Below, one piece after another: positions 32,601 through 39,915 of a stretch of 52,024 nt of DNA (its first letter is position 1; the number at the start of each line of letters is the position of its first letter). The translations under genes were made by a program, and so were the position numbers. Source of the stretch: RFXV01 sp038150465 (GTDB lineage: Bacteria > Bacteroidota > Bacteroidia > Flavobacteriales > Schleiferiaceae); assembly GCA_038150465.1 (NCBI GenBank), contig JAYOTP010000015.1:1-52024 (forward strand). Direction: 5' to 3'. The notes under the pieces were generated by a model. The model was not told the origin of the DNA, did no database searches, and saw only the letters and a program-made list of their open reading frames with translations.

Positions 32601-33779
32601 ATGAGAACATTTTCTTTCAATACAGCCGCCGCTGCGCTGATCACGTCATTTTATTTACTGGGACAAGGGGCAAGCGCGCAAAAGGACACCACCATTGTGG
32701 AGATCGAAAAAGACACGATCTATCAGATGGCCAGCCAGGAAGAACTGCGGACTTTGATGCAGGAAATGCGATCGTATGCAGAAGAGGCTCAAAATGTACT
32801 CAGGGAACAAATGCAACTTCGAGATTCCATTCAAGCGGAGTTGAGTGCAGGCAACATTTCTGCAGAACAGGCAAGCGCGGCCGAAGGTGAACTGGAGGCC
32901 CAGACCGAACAGAGCCTCGAGGCATTGAAGCGTGCAATGGACCGAACCCAAAGCAGTATGGATACGCTCTCGGGAAAGACTGTCCGGAAAAAGATGAAGA
33001 TCGTCATCAAGGGATCTGGCGATGAAGAAATAGAGCTTGAAGGGAGTGAAGAACTAGAGAACGAAGAGGACTGGCACTTCGATTTTGACTGGGAAAAAGG
33101 ATGGAAGAACGGCAAGAAGTGGGATGAAGAGCGAAGGAAGGAAGACAGCAAACGGACGCGGATGGTCATCGACTTTCACGGTGGTGTCAACTTGCTTTTG
33201 GACGATAAAGGAAAGCTTCCCGAAAACAGCGCGCGACTGGACGAGTGGAAGTCCAATGTATGGGAGCTGGGATTCTCAGGAAAAACACGGATGGTCGGCA
33301 AATCCTATGTGAAATACGGTCTTTCATTTTCCTGGCACGACTGGACCCTGAGGGGTAAAAACATCATCGACAAGGATTTCCTGGGCAACCGAGAAGTAGT
33401 CTTTTTGGAGTCAGGATACAACGTAAAGCATTCTGAGTGGAGAAGCATGTTCATGAATCTTCCTGTAATGCTTCAATTGGATTTCAGCAGAGAAGGCACC
33501 GATAAAGGATTCACCATCGGAGCGGGTGGATACGGAGGCGTTCGGCTCTACACCCTTCGTGAATTGCGCTATGAAGACCTGAACAACGAGAGCAATTGGG
33601 AATACAACTACAACAACTATTTCATGAACAACTGGCGCTATGGTTTGATGGCCCAATTGGGTTATGGAAGCTTCAAATTGACCGCTCAATACGACATGAA
33701 TCCACTGTTCCGAACAAAAAACGAATCAGTTGATGGAAACTGGAACAACTGGTGCTTCACTCTGGGATGGACCTGGTGA
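32601..33779 (+). CDS. Outer-membrane beta-barrel protein with a periplasmic coiled coil
   Basis: 392 residues. A signal peptide (about 1-26, ending GASAQ) is followed by a helical, coiled-coil region with many E and Q (about 35-125), a charged linker (EEIELEGSEELENEEDW), then from about 190 to the end alternating beta strands with aromatic residues, finishing in LGWTW, typical of porin-like barrels in Bacteroidota. The function is not recognised. It stands between divergent rnr and elaA on the same strand, 22 bp apart. Confidence 0.72.
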   Translation: MRTFSFNTAAAALITSFYLLGQGASAQKDTTIVEIEKDTIYQMASQEELRTLMQEMRSYAEEAQNVLREQMQLRDSIQAELSAGNISAEQASAAEGELEAQTEQSLEALKRAMDRTQSSMDTLSGKTVRKKMKIVIKGSGDEEIELEGSEELENEEDWHFDFDWEKGWKNGKKWDEERRKEDSKRTRMVIDFHGGVNLLLDDKGKLPENSARLDEWKSNVWELGFSGKTRMVGKSYVKYGLSFSWHDWTLRGKNIIDKDFLGNREVVFLESGYNVKHSEWRSMFMNLPVMLQLDFSREGTDKGFTIGAGGYGGVRLYTLRELRYEDLNNESNWEYNYNNYFMNNWRYGLMAQLGYGSFKLTAQYDMNPLFRTKNESVDGNWNNWCFTLGWTW

Positions 33780-33801
33780 TCTTTGATAGAGAAAGAATGG
33801 C

Positions 33802-34278
33802 ATGAGAAGCGAGCGGACTGATGACGAAGGCCGTTGGGTCTGGTGTATTTCCGATTGGGAGTCGCTCCAAAAGGAAGAGTTGTACGAAATACTGCGTCTT
33901 CGGCAGGAGGTCTTTGTGCTGGAGCAATATTGTCCGTTCATAGACAACGATAATTGGGACCAGCAAGGAGTGCACCTATGGGTGTGTCGCTCGTCAGAAA
34001 AGCGTGTCTTGGGGTACAGCCGTGTTCTGCCACCAAATACTCTGTATGAAGAAGCCAGCTTTGGTCGGGTTGTGGTGGACCGCTCCGCCCGCGGACAGGA
34101 ATTGGGCGTTCAGCTGGTCGAAAACAGCATCGGCTTGATGGACGAACGTGGATATGGTGCGATCAAAATACTCGCACAACACTATCTCCTTGACTTTTAT
34201 GCGCGATTCGGTTTTTCCAGACAGGAAAAGGTCTGGGAAGACGATATTCTACACTACCATATGCTCAGGCAGGCTTAA
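33802..34278 (+). CDS. elaA: GNAT family N-acetyltransferase, ElaA type
   Basis: 158 residues. The ElaA pattern LYEILRLRQEVFVLEQYCPFIDNDNWDQQ near residues 27-55 is followed by VLGYSRVLP, and by the acetyl-CoA loop FGRVVVDRSARGQELGVQLV. ElaA-like GNATs acetylate unknown small substrates. The 3' end overlaps the convergent trpS 3' end by 14 bp. Confidence 0.87.
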   Translation: MRSERTDDEGRWVWCISDWESLQKEELYEILRLRQEVFVLEQYCPFIDNDNWDQQGVHLWVCRSSEKRVLGYSRVLPPNTLYEEASFGRVVVDRSARGQELGVQLVENSIGLMDERGYGAIKILAQHYLLDFYARFGFSRQEKVWEDDILHYHMLRQA

Positions 34279-35245
34279 AACCCAATGATCTGCGGACCCT
34301 TTGGAGTACGGGTGTACTTGCTGCACGTGCTTTTTCAGCGCCCTTTTTCAGCTCTTCCTCCAAAGCATTGGTGTCTTCCATCAGCCGGGTGAACTCGGTT
34401 CGTTCGTTTTTGAAGCGTTCGAGGATCAGCTCGAACAAGGCGAGTTTGGCGTGGCCATATCCGAAACCACCATTTCTGTAGTTTTCGCGCATTTCAGCGA
34501 GCTGTCCCTGATCTGCGAGCAGCGAGTAAAGAGCAAAAACATTGCAGCTGTCCGGGTCTTTAGGGTCATCCAATCCCAGTGAGTCTGTGACCACCTTCAT
34601 CACCTGCTTTTTCAATGCCTTTTCCGGGGCGAACACATCTATGATGTTTCCATAGCTCTTGCTCATTTTTTGACCGTCCGTTCCCGGAACAGTTTGAACA
34701 TCGGTCTGAATGCGCGCCTCGGGAAGCACCAATATCTCTTCAGAAAGCTGAGCGTTCAGTGCACCAGCAATGTCCCGCGTCATCTCAAGGTGTTGCTGCT
34801 GATCCTTGCCCACAGGAACGAATTCCGCGTCGTACATGAGAATGTCGGCAGCCATTAGCACAGGGTAGGTGAACAGCCCTGCGTTCACATCGCTCAATTT
34901 GTCGCTCTTGTCTTTGAAAGAGTGCGCATTGGCCAGCATTGGAAATGGCGTGAAACAGTTCAGATACCAGGCAAATTCACCGACTTCAGCCACATCACTT
35001 TGTCTGTAGAAGACGTGCCGGTCTGTATCCAGTCCGCAAGCGATCCAGGCTGCAGCCACTGCCTGACTGTGTTCGATGCGGGAGGCTGCGTCTTTTATGG
35101 AGGTGACCGAGTGCATGTCTGCGATAAAAAAGAAGCACTCATTATCAGGGCGCTGTGAAAGTTCAACGCCGGGTAAGATCGCGCCCAGCAAATTGCCAAG
35201 GTGCGGTTTTCCACTGCTTTGAATGCCGGTCAGTATGCGGGCCAT
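34265..35245 (-). CDS. trpS: Tryptophan--tRNA ligase
   Basis: 326 residues from the ATG at 35245 (MARILTGIQ). Class I signatures: GKPHLGN at 12-18 in place of HIGH, and KMSKS in GTDGQKMSKSYGNII. FTYPVLMAADILMY and VPVGKDQQQHLEMTRDIA bind tryptophan and ATP. A longer frame from 35290 exists, but the TATGTTTG -7 box at 35266-35273 lies downstream of that start, so the shorter protein is right. Confidence 0.96.
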   Translation of the reverse strand: MARILTGIQSSGKPHLGNLLGAILPGVELSQRPDNECFFFIADMHSVTSIKDAASRIEHSQAVAAAWIACGLDTDRHVFYRQSDVAEVGEFAWYLNCFTPFPMLANAHSFKDKSDKLSDVNAGLFTYPVLMAADILMYDAEFVPVGKDQQQHLEMTRDIAGALNAQLSEEILVLPEARIQTDVQTVPGTDGQKMSKSYGNIIDVFAPEKALKKQVMKVVTDSLGLDDPKDPDSCNVFALYSLLADQGQLAEMRENYRNGGFGYGHAKLALFELILERFKNERTEFTRLMEDTNALEEELKKGAEKARAASTPVLQRVRRSLGFKPA

Positions 35246-35265
35246 AGACTTTTTAGAAGAGAAAG

Positions 35266-35294
35266 CAAACATACACTTCACACCCTCCATTCAA
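35266..35294 (-). promoter_or_regulatory. Promoter of trpS
   Basis: On the minus strand, TTG (35292-35294), 18 nt, then TATGTTTG (35266-35273), an exact -7 match. The -33 element directly abuts the -7 box of the divergent plsC promoter. Confidence 0.55.
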
Positions 35295-35295
35295 C

Positions 35296-35303
35296 TACTT
35301 TTG
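35296..35303 (+). promoter_or_regulatory. -7 promoter box for plsC-gatC
   Basis: TACTTTTG, an exact match to TAnnTTTG, followed by CCCC and the GTG start at 35308, so the message is probably leaderless. Confidence 0.5.
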
Positions 35304-35307
35304 CCCC

Positions 35308-36060
35308 GTGAAAGCGATCAAGGCACCCTTCGTTGTTCTTTGGAAGGTTTGGTTCTATGTTGTGGTCTTCCTGGTGATCCTTGGTATTTTTCCTTTCATA
35401 TGGGTCTGGAGCAGAAAAGAAAAGGACTATCCGCGTTTCTTTCTTTGGTCCCAGATATGGGCAAAAGCGGTTCTTATGGGTTCGTTTCTACCATTGCGCG
35501 TGGTCAGAAAGGCCAAAGCCCTGCCGAAACAGTGCATCATCGTGTCCAATCACACCAGTATGCTGGACATCCCCTATAATTTGTTGCTTTTTCCACACCC
35601 TTTTTTGTTCATCGGAAAAGTGGAGCTTTCCAGGCTTCCGCTGTTCGGACACTTCTATAAACGCACAAATATCTTGATCGACAGATCATCTCTAAAGAGT
35701 ATCCGAGAAACCATGCGCGTTGCAGATGAAAAGCTTCAAGAGGGCTACAGCCTATGCATCTATCCGGAGGGTGGCGTTCCCTCCCATGAGGTATTCCTAG
35801 GGACATTCAAGGAAGGGGCTTTTCGACTGGCGAAAGAACACGGACTTCCCTTGTTGCCCATCACTTTTGCAGACAACAAAAAGGCCTATCCCTATGTCTG
35901 GAATCTGGGCGGACCCAGACGGCTGAGGGCCACTGTCCATCAACCGGTAGCAACCGAGGGAAGGAGTATTGAGGAACTGAAGACGATCCTCCGCACTACA
36001 TTTGAACAAGAACTAGAGGAATACGGCATCTCCAATGAAACTCAGCAAGGAAGAGATTGA
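35308..36060 (+). CDS. plsC: 1-acyl-sn-glycerol-3-phosphate acyltransferase
   Basis: 250 residues from a GTG start. One hydrophobic N-terminal helix (about 8-34) anchors it in the inner membrane. The acyltransferase motif N81-H82-T-S-M-L-D87 (NHx4D) is present, followed by LFIGKVELSRLPLFG, and YPEGGVPS (about 150). It converts lysophosphatidate to phosphatidate in phospholipid synthesis. Its 3' end overlaps the gatC start by 26 bp. Confidence 0.92.
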   Translation: MKAIKAPFVVLWKVWFYVVVFLVILGIFPFIWVWSRKEKDYPRFFLWSQIWAKAVLMGSFLPLRVVRKAKALPKQCIIVSNHTSMLDIPYNLLLFPHPFLFIGKVELSRLPLFGHFYKRTNILIDRSSLKSIRETMRVADEKLQEGYSLCIYPEGGVPSHEVFLGTFKEGAFRLAKEHGLPLLPITFADNKKAYPYVWNLGGPRRLRATVHQPVATEGRSIEELKTILRTTFEQELEEYGISNETQQGRD

Positions 36061-36328
36061 AAAACTGGCTCATCTGGCACGCCTTGAGTTTGCAGATAAT
36101 GAGCTGGAACAAATGAAGGCGGATCTTGAAAAGATCCTGGCTTTCGTTGGCCGCATAGACGCGCTGAACCTGGAAGATGTCGAGCCGCTCATTTACATGA
36201 ACAAGGAGGTAGACAAACTGCGAGCGGATGAAGCAGTACTTGAATTGACCAAGGAGGACGCTCTGAAAAATGCACCAGACAGGGACAGCGATTATTTCCG
36301 CGTGCCCAAGGTCCTCAAAACGGACTAA
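36035..36328 (+). CDS. gatC: Asp-tRNA(Asn)/Glu-tRNA(Gln) amidotransferase subunit C
   Basis: 97 residues, the normal GatC size. It stabilises GatA in the GatCAB complex that amidates misacylated Glu-tRNA-Gln and Asp-tRNA-Asn. The helix EEIEKLAHLARLEFADNELEQM and the later DVEPLIYMNKEVDKLR are typical. gatA and gatB are not in this window. It overlaps plsC by 26 bp and its stop shares bases with the convergent pth stop (CTAA, 36325-36328). Confidence 0.93.
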   Translation: MKLSKEEIEKLAHLARLEFADNELEQMKADLEKILAFVGRIDALNLEDVEPLIYMNKEVDKLRADEAVLELTKEDALKNAPDRDSDYFRVPKVLKTD

Positions 36329-37058
36329 GGCTGCTCTTCAGATCTGTTGCAGTGCGTCATGGCCAGCTGCACACCAGCCAACACGAATTGCTCAATACAG
36401 CTTTTACTGGAGGAACAAATAGTGTTTATTTCTGCGGCCTCCTTTTCGGTCCATTGACCCAGCACAAAATCGGCCTGCCGCCCTTTTGGGTAGTCATTTC
36501 CAATACCGATCCTCAGCCTGGAAAAGTCTGACCGACCCAGGACGGATATGATGTCCTTGAGTCCGTTGTGCCCGCCATCACTTCCTTTGGAACGNNNNNN
36601 NNNNNNNNNNNNNNNNNNNNNNNNNNNNNNNNNNNNNNNNNNNNNNNNNNNNNNNNNNNNNNNNNNNNNNNNNNNNNNNNNNNNNNNNNNNNNNGGACGG
36701 ATATGATGTCCTTGAGTCCGTTGTGCCCGCCATCACTTCCTTTGGAACGCAGACGTCTTTTCCCGAAAGGAAGGGCAACATCATCCGTGACGATCAGAAG
36801 GCGCTCCAGGGATACACCTGATTCTTTCAGATGGTAGCGCACCGCCTTTCCACTCAGATTCATAAAGGTGGAAGGTTTCAGCAACAAGACGGACCGGCCC
36901 TTCAACTTCCACTCCGACAGCTCGCCGTAGCGGACAGAAGAAAATGAAATAACACAGGATTCCGCTATACGATCAAGCAGGGAGAAACCGATATTGTGTC
37001 GGGTATTTACATATTCGGACCCGGGGTTGCCCAGGCCCACGATCAGAAAGCGGTCCAC
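36325..37058 (-). CDS. pth: Peptidyl-tRNA hydrolase, split only by an assembly artefact
   Basis: It frees tRNA from stalled peptidyl-tRNA. Residues N11, H21, N67, D92 and N113 match the E. coli catalytic set; GLGNPGSEY and KPSTFMNLSG are hallmarks. The 100-N gap is flanked on both sides by the same 55 bp (36540-36594 and 36695-36749). Collapsing the copies and the gap gives a continuous frame of 193 codons including stop: after KDIISV it continues LGRSDFSRLRIGIGNDYP and QADFVLGQW, the typical C-terminal half. The protein is thus an intact 192 residues. Downstream of rplY and prs in the classical prs-rplY-pth operon. Confidence 0.96.
36540..36749. repeat. 55-bp direct duplication flanking an N gap (assembly artefact)
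   Basis: 36540-36594 and 36695-36749 are identical over 55 bases and enclose exactly 100 N. This is what a scaffolder produces when two contigs that overlap by the assembler k-mer length are joined with a placeholder. It is not a biological repeat. Confidence 0.93.
36595..36694. other. Scaffold gap of 100 N in pth (false gap)
   Basis: Exactly 100 N between two copies of the same 55 bp; the true sequence is continuous at this point. Confidence 0.97.
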
Positions 37059-37066
37059 AGGGTCCC

Positions 37067-37705
37067 TTAGGACTCTGAAGAGTCTTCACCGCCTTCAGCA
37101 GCACCTTCTTCGCCTCCTTCAGCACCCACTTCACCTTCTTCTTCCTCCTCATCTACGGCTTTACGGCTGGTGCGTACACCAACGATGACCGAATTGGCTG
37201 CGTTGACGATCTCGTACTCACCTGCAGCGATGACATCTTCCACGCGGATGCTTTCGCCAATGCGCAGCTCGTTGATATCGATCTCAATAGCGTCTGGCAA
37301 GTTCTTTGGCAAAGCCTTGACGATCAACTTTCTGAGATTCTGCTTGAGCTTACCTCCGTTGCGCACACCGCGCGAACTTCCACTCAGGCGAACAGGGATT
37401 TCCATTTGGGTCATCTTTCCCTCCACGAGCTCAATGAAATCAACATGGACGATGTCATCGGTCACAGGGTGGAACTGAATGTCCTGCATGATGCAGGAGA
37501 CAACCTTATCATCCACCTTGACCTGAACGGTGTAGGCGTCTGGCGTATAAGCCAGTGTTTGGAATGAGCCTTTGGGCGTTGAAAAATGGGTGTTTTCACC
37601 CGTGCCGTAGATCACACAAGGCACTTGACCTTCTTTGCGCAAACGAGCGGCATACTTACTTCCGAGATCGCTGCGAACACTGCCTTCTATTTCTATGGAT
37701 TTCAT
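37067..37705 (-). CDS. rplY: 50S ribosomal protein L25/Ctc
   Basis: 212 residues, the long CTC form: an L25 beta domain (about 1-95, with GSKYAARLRKEGQVPCVIYG and DIQFHPVTDDIVHVDF), a TL5-type C-terminal domain (about 96-185, IPVRLSGSSRGVRNGGKL), and a very acidic tail (DEEEEEGEVGAEGGEE). It binds 5S rRNA. The acidic tail is common in marine Bacteroidota. It lies between prs and pth, as in most bacteria; spacing is 21 bp after prs and 8 bp before pth. Confidence 0.96.
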   Translation of the reverse strand: MKSIEIEGSVRSDLGSKYAARLRKEGQVPCVIYGTGENTHFSTPKGSFQTLAYTPDAYTVQVKVDDKVVSCIMQDIQFHPVTDDIVHVDFIELVEGKMTQMEIPVRLSGSSRGVRNGGKLKQNLRKLIVKALPKNLPDAIEIDINELRIGESIRVEDVIAAGEYEIVNAANSVIVGVRTSRKAVDEEEEEGEVGAEGGEEGAAEGGEDSSES

Positions 37706-37726
37706 GTCAGTGGAGTTGTTTCTTGT

Positions 37727-38659
37727 TTACATGATAAAATGTGAGCTGATCGACTCGTGGTGGTGGACATTCCACATCACGCGAGCGAAGTGCTCAGCCA
37801 CGGAGATCACTTTGATCTTGGGACTTTCTTTCTTCAAGGGAATACTGTCGGAAACCACCAGCTCAGTGAGCTGAGAATCTTCGATACGTTCATAAGCACT
37901 TCCCGACAGAACAGGGTGGGTGCAATAGGCGCGCACACTTTTGGCACCTTCTTCCATCAACATGTCGGCGGCTTTGGTCAGTGTTCCAGCCGTATCGATC
38001 AGGTCGTCCACCAGGATCACATTCCGATCCTTGACGTCACCGATGACCTTCATGTTTTCGACCACATTGGCCTTTTTTCGCTCCTTGTAGCAGATCACCA
38101 TTTCACAGCCAAGCTTCTTGGCGTAGTTGTTGGCTCTTTTGGAACCACCAACGTCTGGAGACCCGATGGTCAGTTTTTCTATGTTCTGCTGCTGAATGTG
38201 CGGAACGAAGAGCGAGGAAACGAAGAGATGATCAACCGGCATTTCAAAGAAACCCTGGATCTGATCGGCGTGCAGGTCCATTGTCATGATCCGGGTTGCC
38301 CCGGCAGAGCGAAGGAGGTTGGCGATCAGTTTGGCTCCGATCGGCACACGGCTCTTATCTTTTCTGTCCTGGCGTGCCCAGCCGAAATAAGGCATGACCA
38401 CTGTGATGTGCTTTGCAGAAGCTCTTTTTGCCGCATCGCAAAGCAAAAGGAGTTCCATCAGGTTGGTGTCTGGCTGAAAAGTGCTGCCGATGATGAATAC
38501 GCGACCGCCCCGAACGGTCTCCTCGAAAGAAGGTTGAAATTCGCCGTCGGAAAACTCAATGATAGACACCTGACCCAGTTCCTGCCCGTAGCTCTGGGCG
38601 ATCTTTTTCGCCAACGGCATGCTGCCTCGTACTGCGAATATTTTGGCTTTGGGCTCCAT
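37727..38659 (-). CDS. prs: Ribose-phosphate pyrophosphokinase
   Basis: 310 residues. It makes PRPP from ribose 5-phosphate and ATP for purine, pyrimidine, histidine and NAD synthesis. Signatures: GDGEFQPSFEE-like SDGEFQPSFEE, PYFGWARQDRKDKSRVPI, MDLHADQIQGFFEMPVDHL, and the PRPP loop NVILVDDLIDTAGTL. An in-frame antisense reading of 330 codons exists on the other strand but is a codon-bias shadow. First gene of prs-rplY-pth. Confidence 0.97.
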   Translation of the reverse strand: MEPKAKIFAVRGSMPLAKKIAQSYGQELGQVSIIEFSDGEFQPSFEETVRGGRVFIIGSTFQPDTNLMELLLLCDAAKRASAKHITVVMPYFGWARQDRKDKSRVPIGAKLIANLLRSAGATRIMTMDLHADQIQGFFEMPVDHLFVSSLFVPHIQQQNIEKLTIGSPDVGGSKRANNYAKKLGCEMVICYKERKKANVVENMKVIGDVKDRNVILVDDLIDTAGTLTKAADMLMEEGAKSVRAYCTHPVLSGSAYERIEDSQLTELVVSDSIPLKKESPKIKVISVAEHFARVMWNVHHHESISSHFIM

Positions 38660-38711
38660 GGGTCACTGATATTCCGCACATTGACGGATCAATCGTGCGA
38701 AAAATGGGGTG

Positions 38712-38719
38712 CAAATGTA
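38712..38719 (-). promoter_or_regulatory. -7 promoter box for prs-rplY-pth
   Basis: Minus-strand TACATTTG, an exact match to TAnnTTTG, 52 nt before the prs ATG. Confidence 0.45.
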
Positions 38720-38793
38720 ATTATTTCCTCAGGCATCACACAGTGCTAAAGTGCTTCGTGAGATGACCCGTTATTTTTTGCTCAAAACCGATG

Positions 38794-38801
38794 TACTTTT
38801 G
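38794..38801 (+). promoter_or_regulatory. -7 promoter box for tRNA-Leu
   Basis: TACTTTTG, an exact match to TAnnTTTG, 13 nt before the tRNA 5' end; a T-rich TTTTTTG lies 13 nt further upstream. Confidence 0.45.
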
Positions 38802-38814
38802 CACCTCGCTTACT

Positions 38815-38896
38815 GCCCAGGTGGCGGAATTGGTAGACGCGCCGGTCTCAAACACCGGTGGGGCAACCCGTGCCGGTTCGAGCCCGGCCCTGGGCA
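38815..38896 (+). tRNA. tRNA-Leu (anticodon CAA)
   Basis: 82 nt with a long variable arm as in leucine tRNAs. The acceptor GCCCAGG pairs with CCTGGGC and leaves A73. The anticodon stem is CCGGT/ACCGG with loop CTCAAAC (CAA, reading UUG), and the T arm is GCCGG/CCGGC with loop TTCGAGC. CCA is not encoded. Confidence 0.97.
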
Positions 38897-38901
38897 CTTT
38901 T

Positions 38902-39303
38902 TCACTCAATGACCCGACTGTCGATCACGGTCGGCGCAGCCTTCAAAAAGCCGGCTATATTTTTTTTGACCTCAAGATGATCCGGGTCGATCCGGTAGTT
39001 TTTCATTGCAGACGTATCCGAAAAACACATCCGGATGGAAACATCTACTTCTTTGAGCGCTCTTGGATCGTTTGTTTCTGCGCGCTCGGAAAGTGAAAAG
39101 CCAGAGACCCCGGAGACAGCAGAAAGCGAAGCGAGCTGTTCCAACACCATCACGCGATCAGCGGCAGAAAGTGAATCGATGAGAACCAGATGTACATCGT
39201 GGTAGATGCTGCAGCCTTCTGTTGCGGCAAGATCTTCTGCCTCTGGTTCCCCACAGGAATATGCGGCGGAGACCAACCCTAAGAACAACAGCCATCGATT
39301 CAT
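38902..39303 (-). CDS. Dabb (stress-responsive A/B barrel) domain lipoprotein
   Basis: 133 residues from the ATG at 39303. The signal peptide ends SAAYSC (C17), then a short linker and a Dabb-like ferredoxin fold: YHDVHLVLIDSL at the start, VDVSIRMCFSDTSAMKNYRIDPDHLEVKK with the conserved Y..HP.H-type pattern, and VIDSRV at the end. Dabb proteins are dimeric barrels of mostly unknown function. A frame upstream to 39693 exists but is opposite the dCMP deaminase gene and would bury the signal peptide, so it is rejected. Confidence 0.75.
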   Translation of the reverse strand: MNRWLLFLGLVSAAYSCGEPEAEDLAATEGCSIYHDVHLVLIDSLSAADRVMVLEQLASLSAVSGVSGFSLSERAETNDPRALKEVDVSIRMCFSDTSAMKNYRIDPDHLEVKKNIAGFLKAAPTVIDSRVIE

Positions 39304-39394
39304 GGAATCAAAGATGCTCAAACCGGTGCAATCAATAAAAGCATATGACCATCCATATTGCGTTGGCTTTTTTTTCATCTTTAACCTGAAGGGT

Positions 39395-39417
39395 TCGGAA
39401 GTTCCAGGGGCTTCCGA
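39395..39417 (+). promoter_or_regulatory. Stem-loop upstream of the deaminase gene
   Basis: TCGGAAG (39395-39401) and CTTCCGA (39411-39417) form a perfect 7-bp stem with a 9-nt loop, 24 nt before the ATG at 39442. There is no T run, so it is not an intrinsic terminator. It may be in the leader of the next operon or be chance. Confidence 0.25.
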
Positions 39418-39441
39418 TACACGGAGGACCCATTCCAACAA

Positions 39442-39915
39442 ATGGAGCAACAAGAAAACGAAACAGCAGAAGGTCAAATGGACCGTACAGCCCAAAAGCA
39501 GCTCAAGTATGACAAGGCATATCTGAGGATGGCCGCAGAGTGGGCACAACTCAGCCATTGCACCCGGAAAAAGGTGGGCGCCCTGATCGTCAAGGACCGA
39601 ATGATCATTTCGGATGGATTCAACGGATGCCCTACGGGCTTTGAAAACACATGCGAGGATGAGTCTGACCAAACCAAATGGTATGTGTTGCACGCCGAGG
39701 CCAACGCCATATTGAAGGTGGCCGGATCCGCACAGAGTTGCAGAGGGGCAACTCTTTATTTGACCCTTTCACCCTGCAAGGACTGCAGTAAGCTGATCCA
39801 TCAGGCAGGGATAAAGAGATTGGTATACACGAACTCATACAAGGATCGCACAGGCCTCGATTTTTTGGAAAAAGCGGGCGTTTTGATCGAACAAATAAGC
39901 ACCACAAGAACATGA
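39442..39915 (+). CDS. dCMP deaminase family protein (ComEB type)
   Basis: 157 residues. The zinc deaminase motif is H84-A-E86 with C112 and C115 in PCKDCSK. KKVGALIVKDRMIISDGFNGCPTGFENTCED is the conserved N-terminal region of dCMP deaminases. It makes dUMP from dCMP for thymidylate synthesis. The first about 20 residues are charged and unlike homologues; the ATG at 39478 (MDRTAQKQ) is an alternative start. The end overlaps the thioredoxin-like gene by ATGA. Confidence 0.92.
   Translation: MEQQENETAEGQMDRTAQKQLKYDKAYLRMAAEWAQLSHCTRKKVGALIVKDRMIISDGFNGCPTGFENTCEDESDQTKWYVLHAEANAILKVAGSAQSCRGATLYLTLSPCKDCSKLIHQAGIKRLVYTNSYKDRTGLDFLEKAGVLIEQISTTRT

Noticed and set aside
35246..35290. Longer trpS start at 35290
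   Set aside because: It lies within the promoter of trpS (35266-35294), and class I TrpRS proteins begin close to the MARILTGIQ strand.
36540..36749. A biological 55-bp direct repeat such as an attachment site or insertion target duplication
   Set aside because: The copies exactly flank a 100-N placeholder inside a gene that becomes intact when they are merged, so an assembly cause is far more likely.
37757..38749. Open frame of 330 codons on the plus strand opposite prs
   Set aside because: It is antisense to a certain prs gene, has histidine- and cysteine-rich composition and no recognisable domain. Similar antisense frames lie opposite the DUF3078 gene (44711-45541) and radA (46216-46995), so it is a codon-bias effect.
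39304..39693. N-terminal extension of the Dabb lipoprotein to a start at 39693
   Set aside because: The extension lies opposite the dCMP deaminase gene and would place the lipoprotein signal peptide in the middle of the protein.
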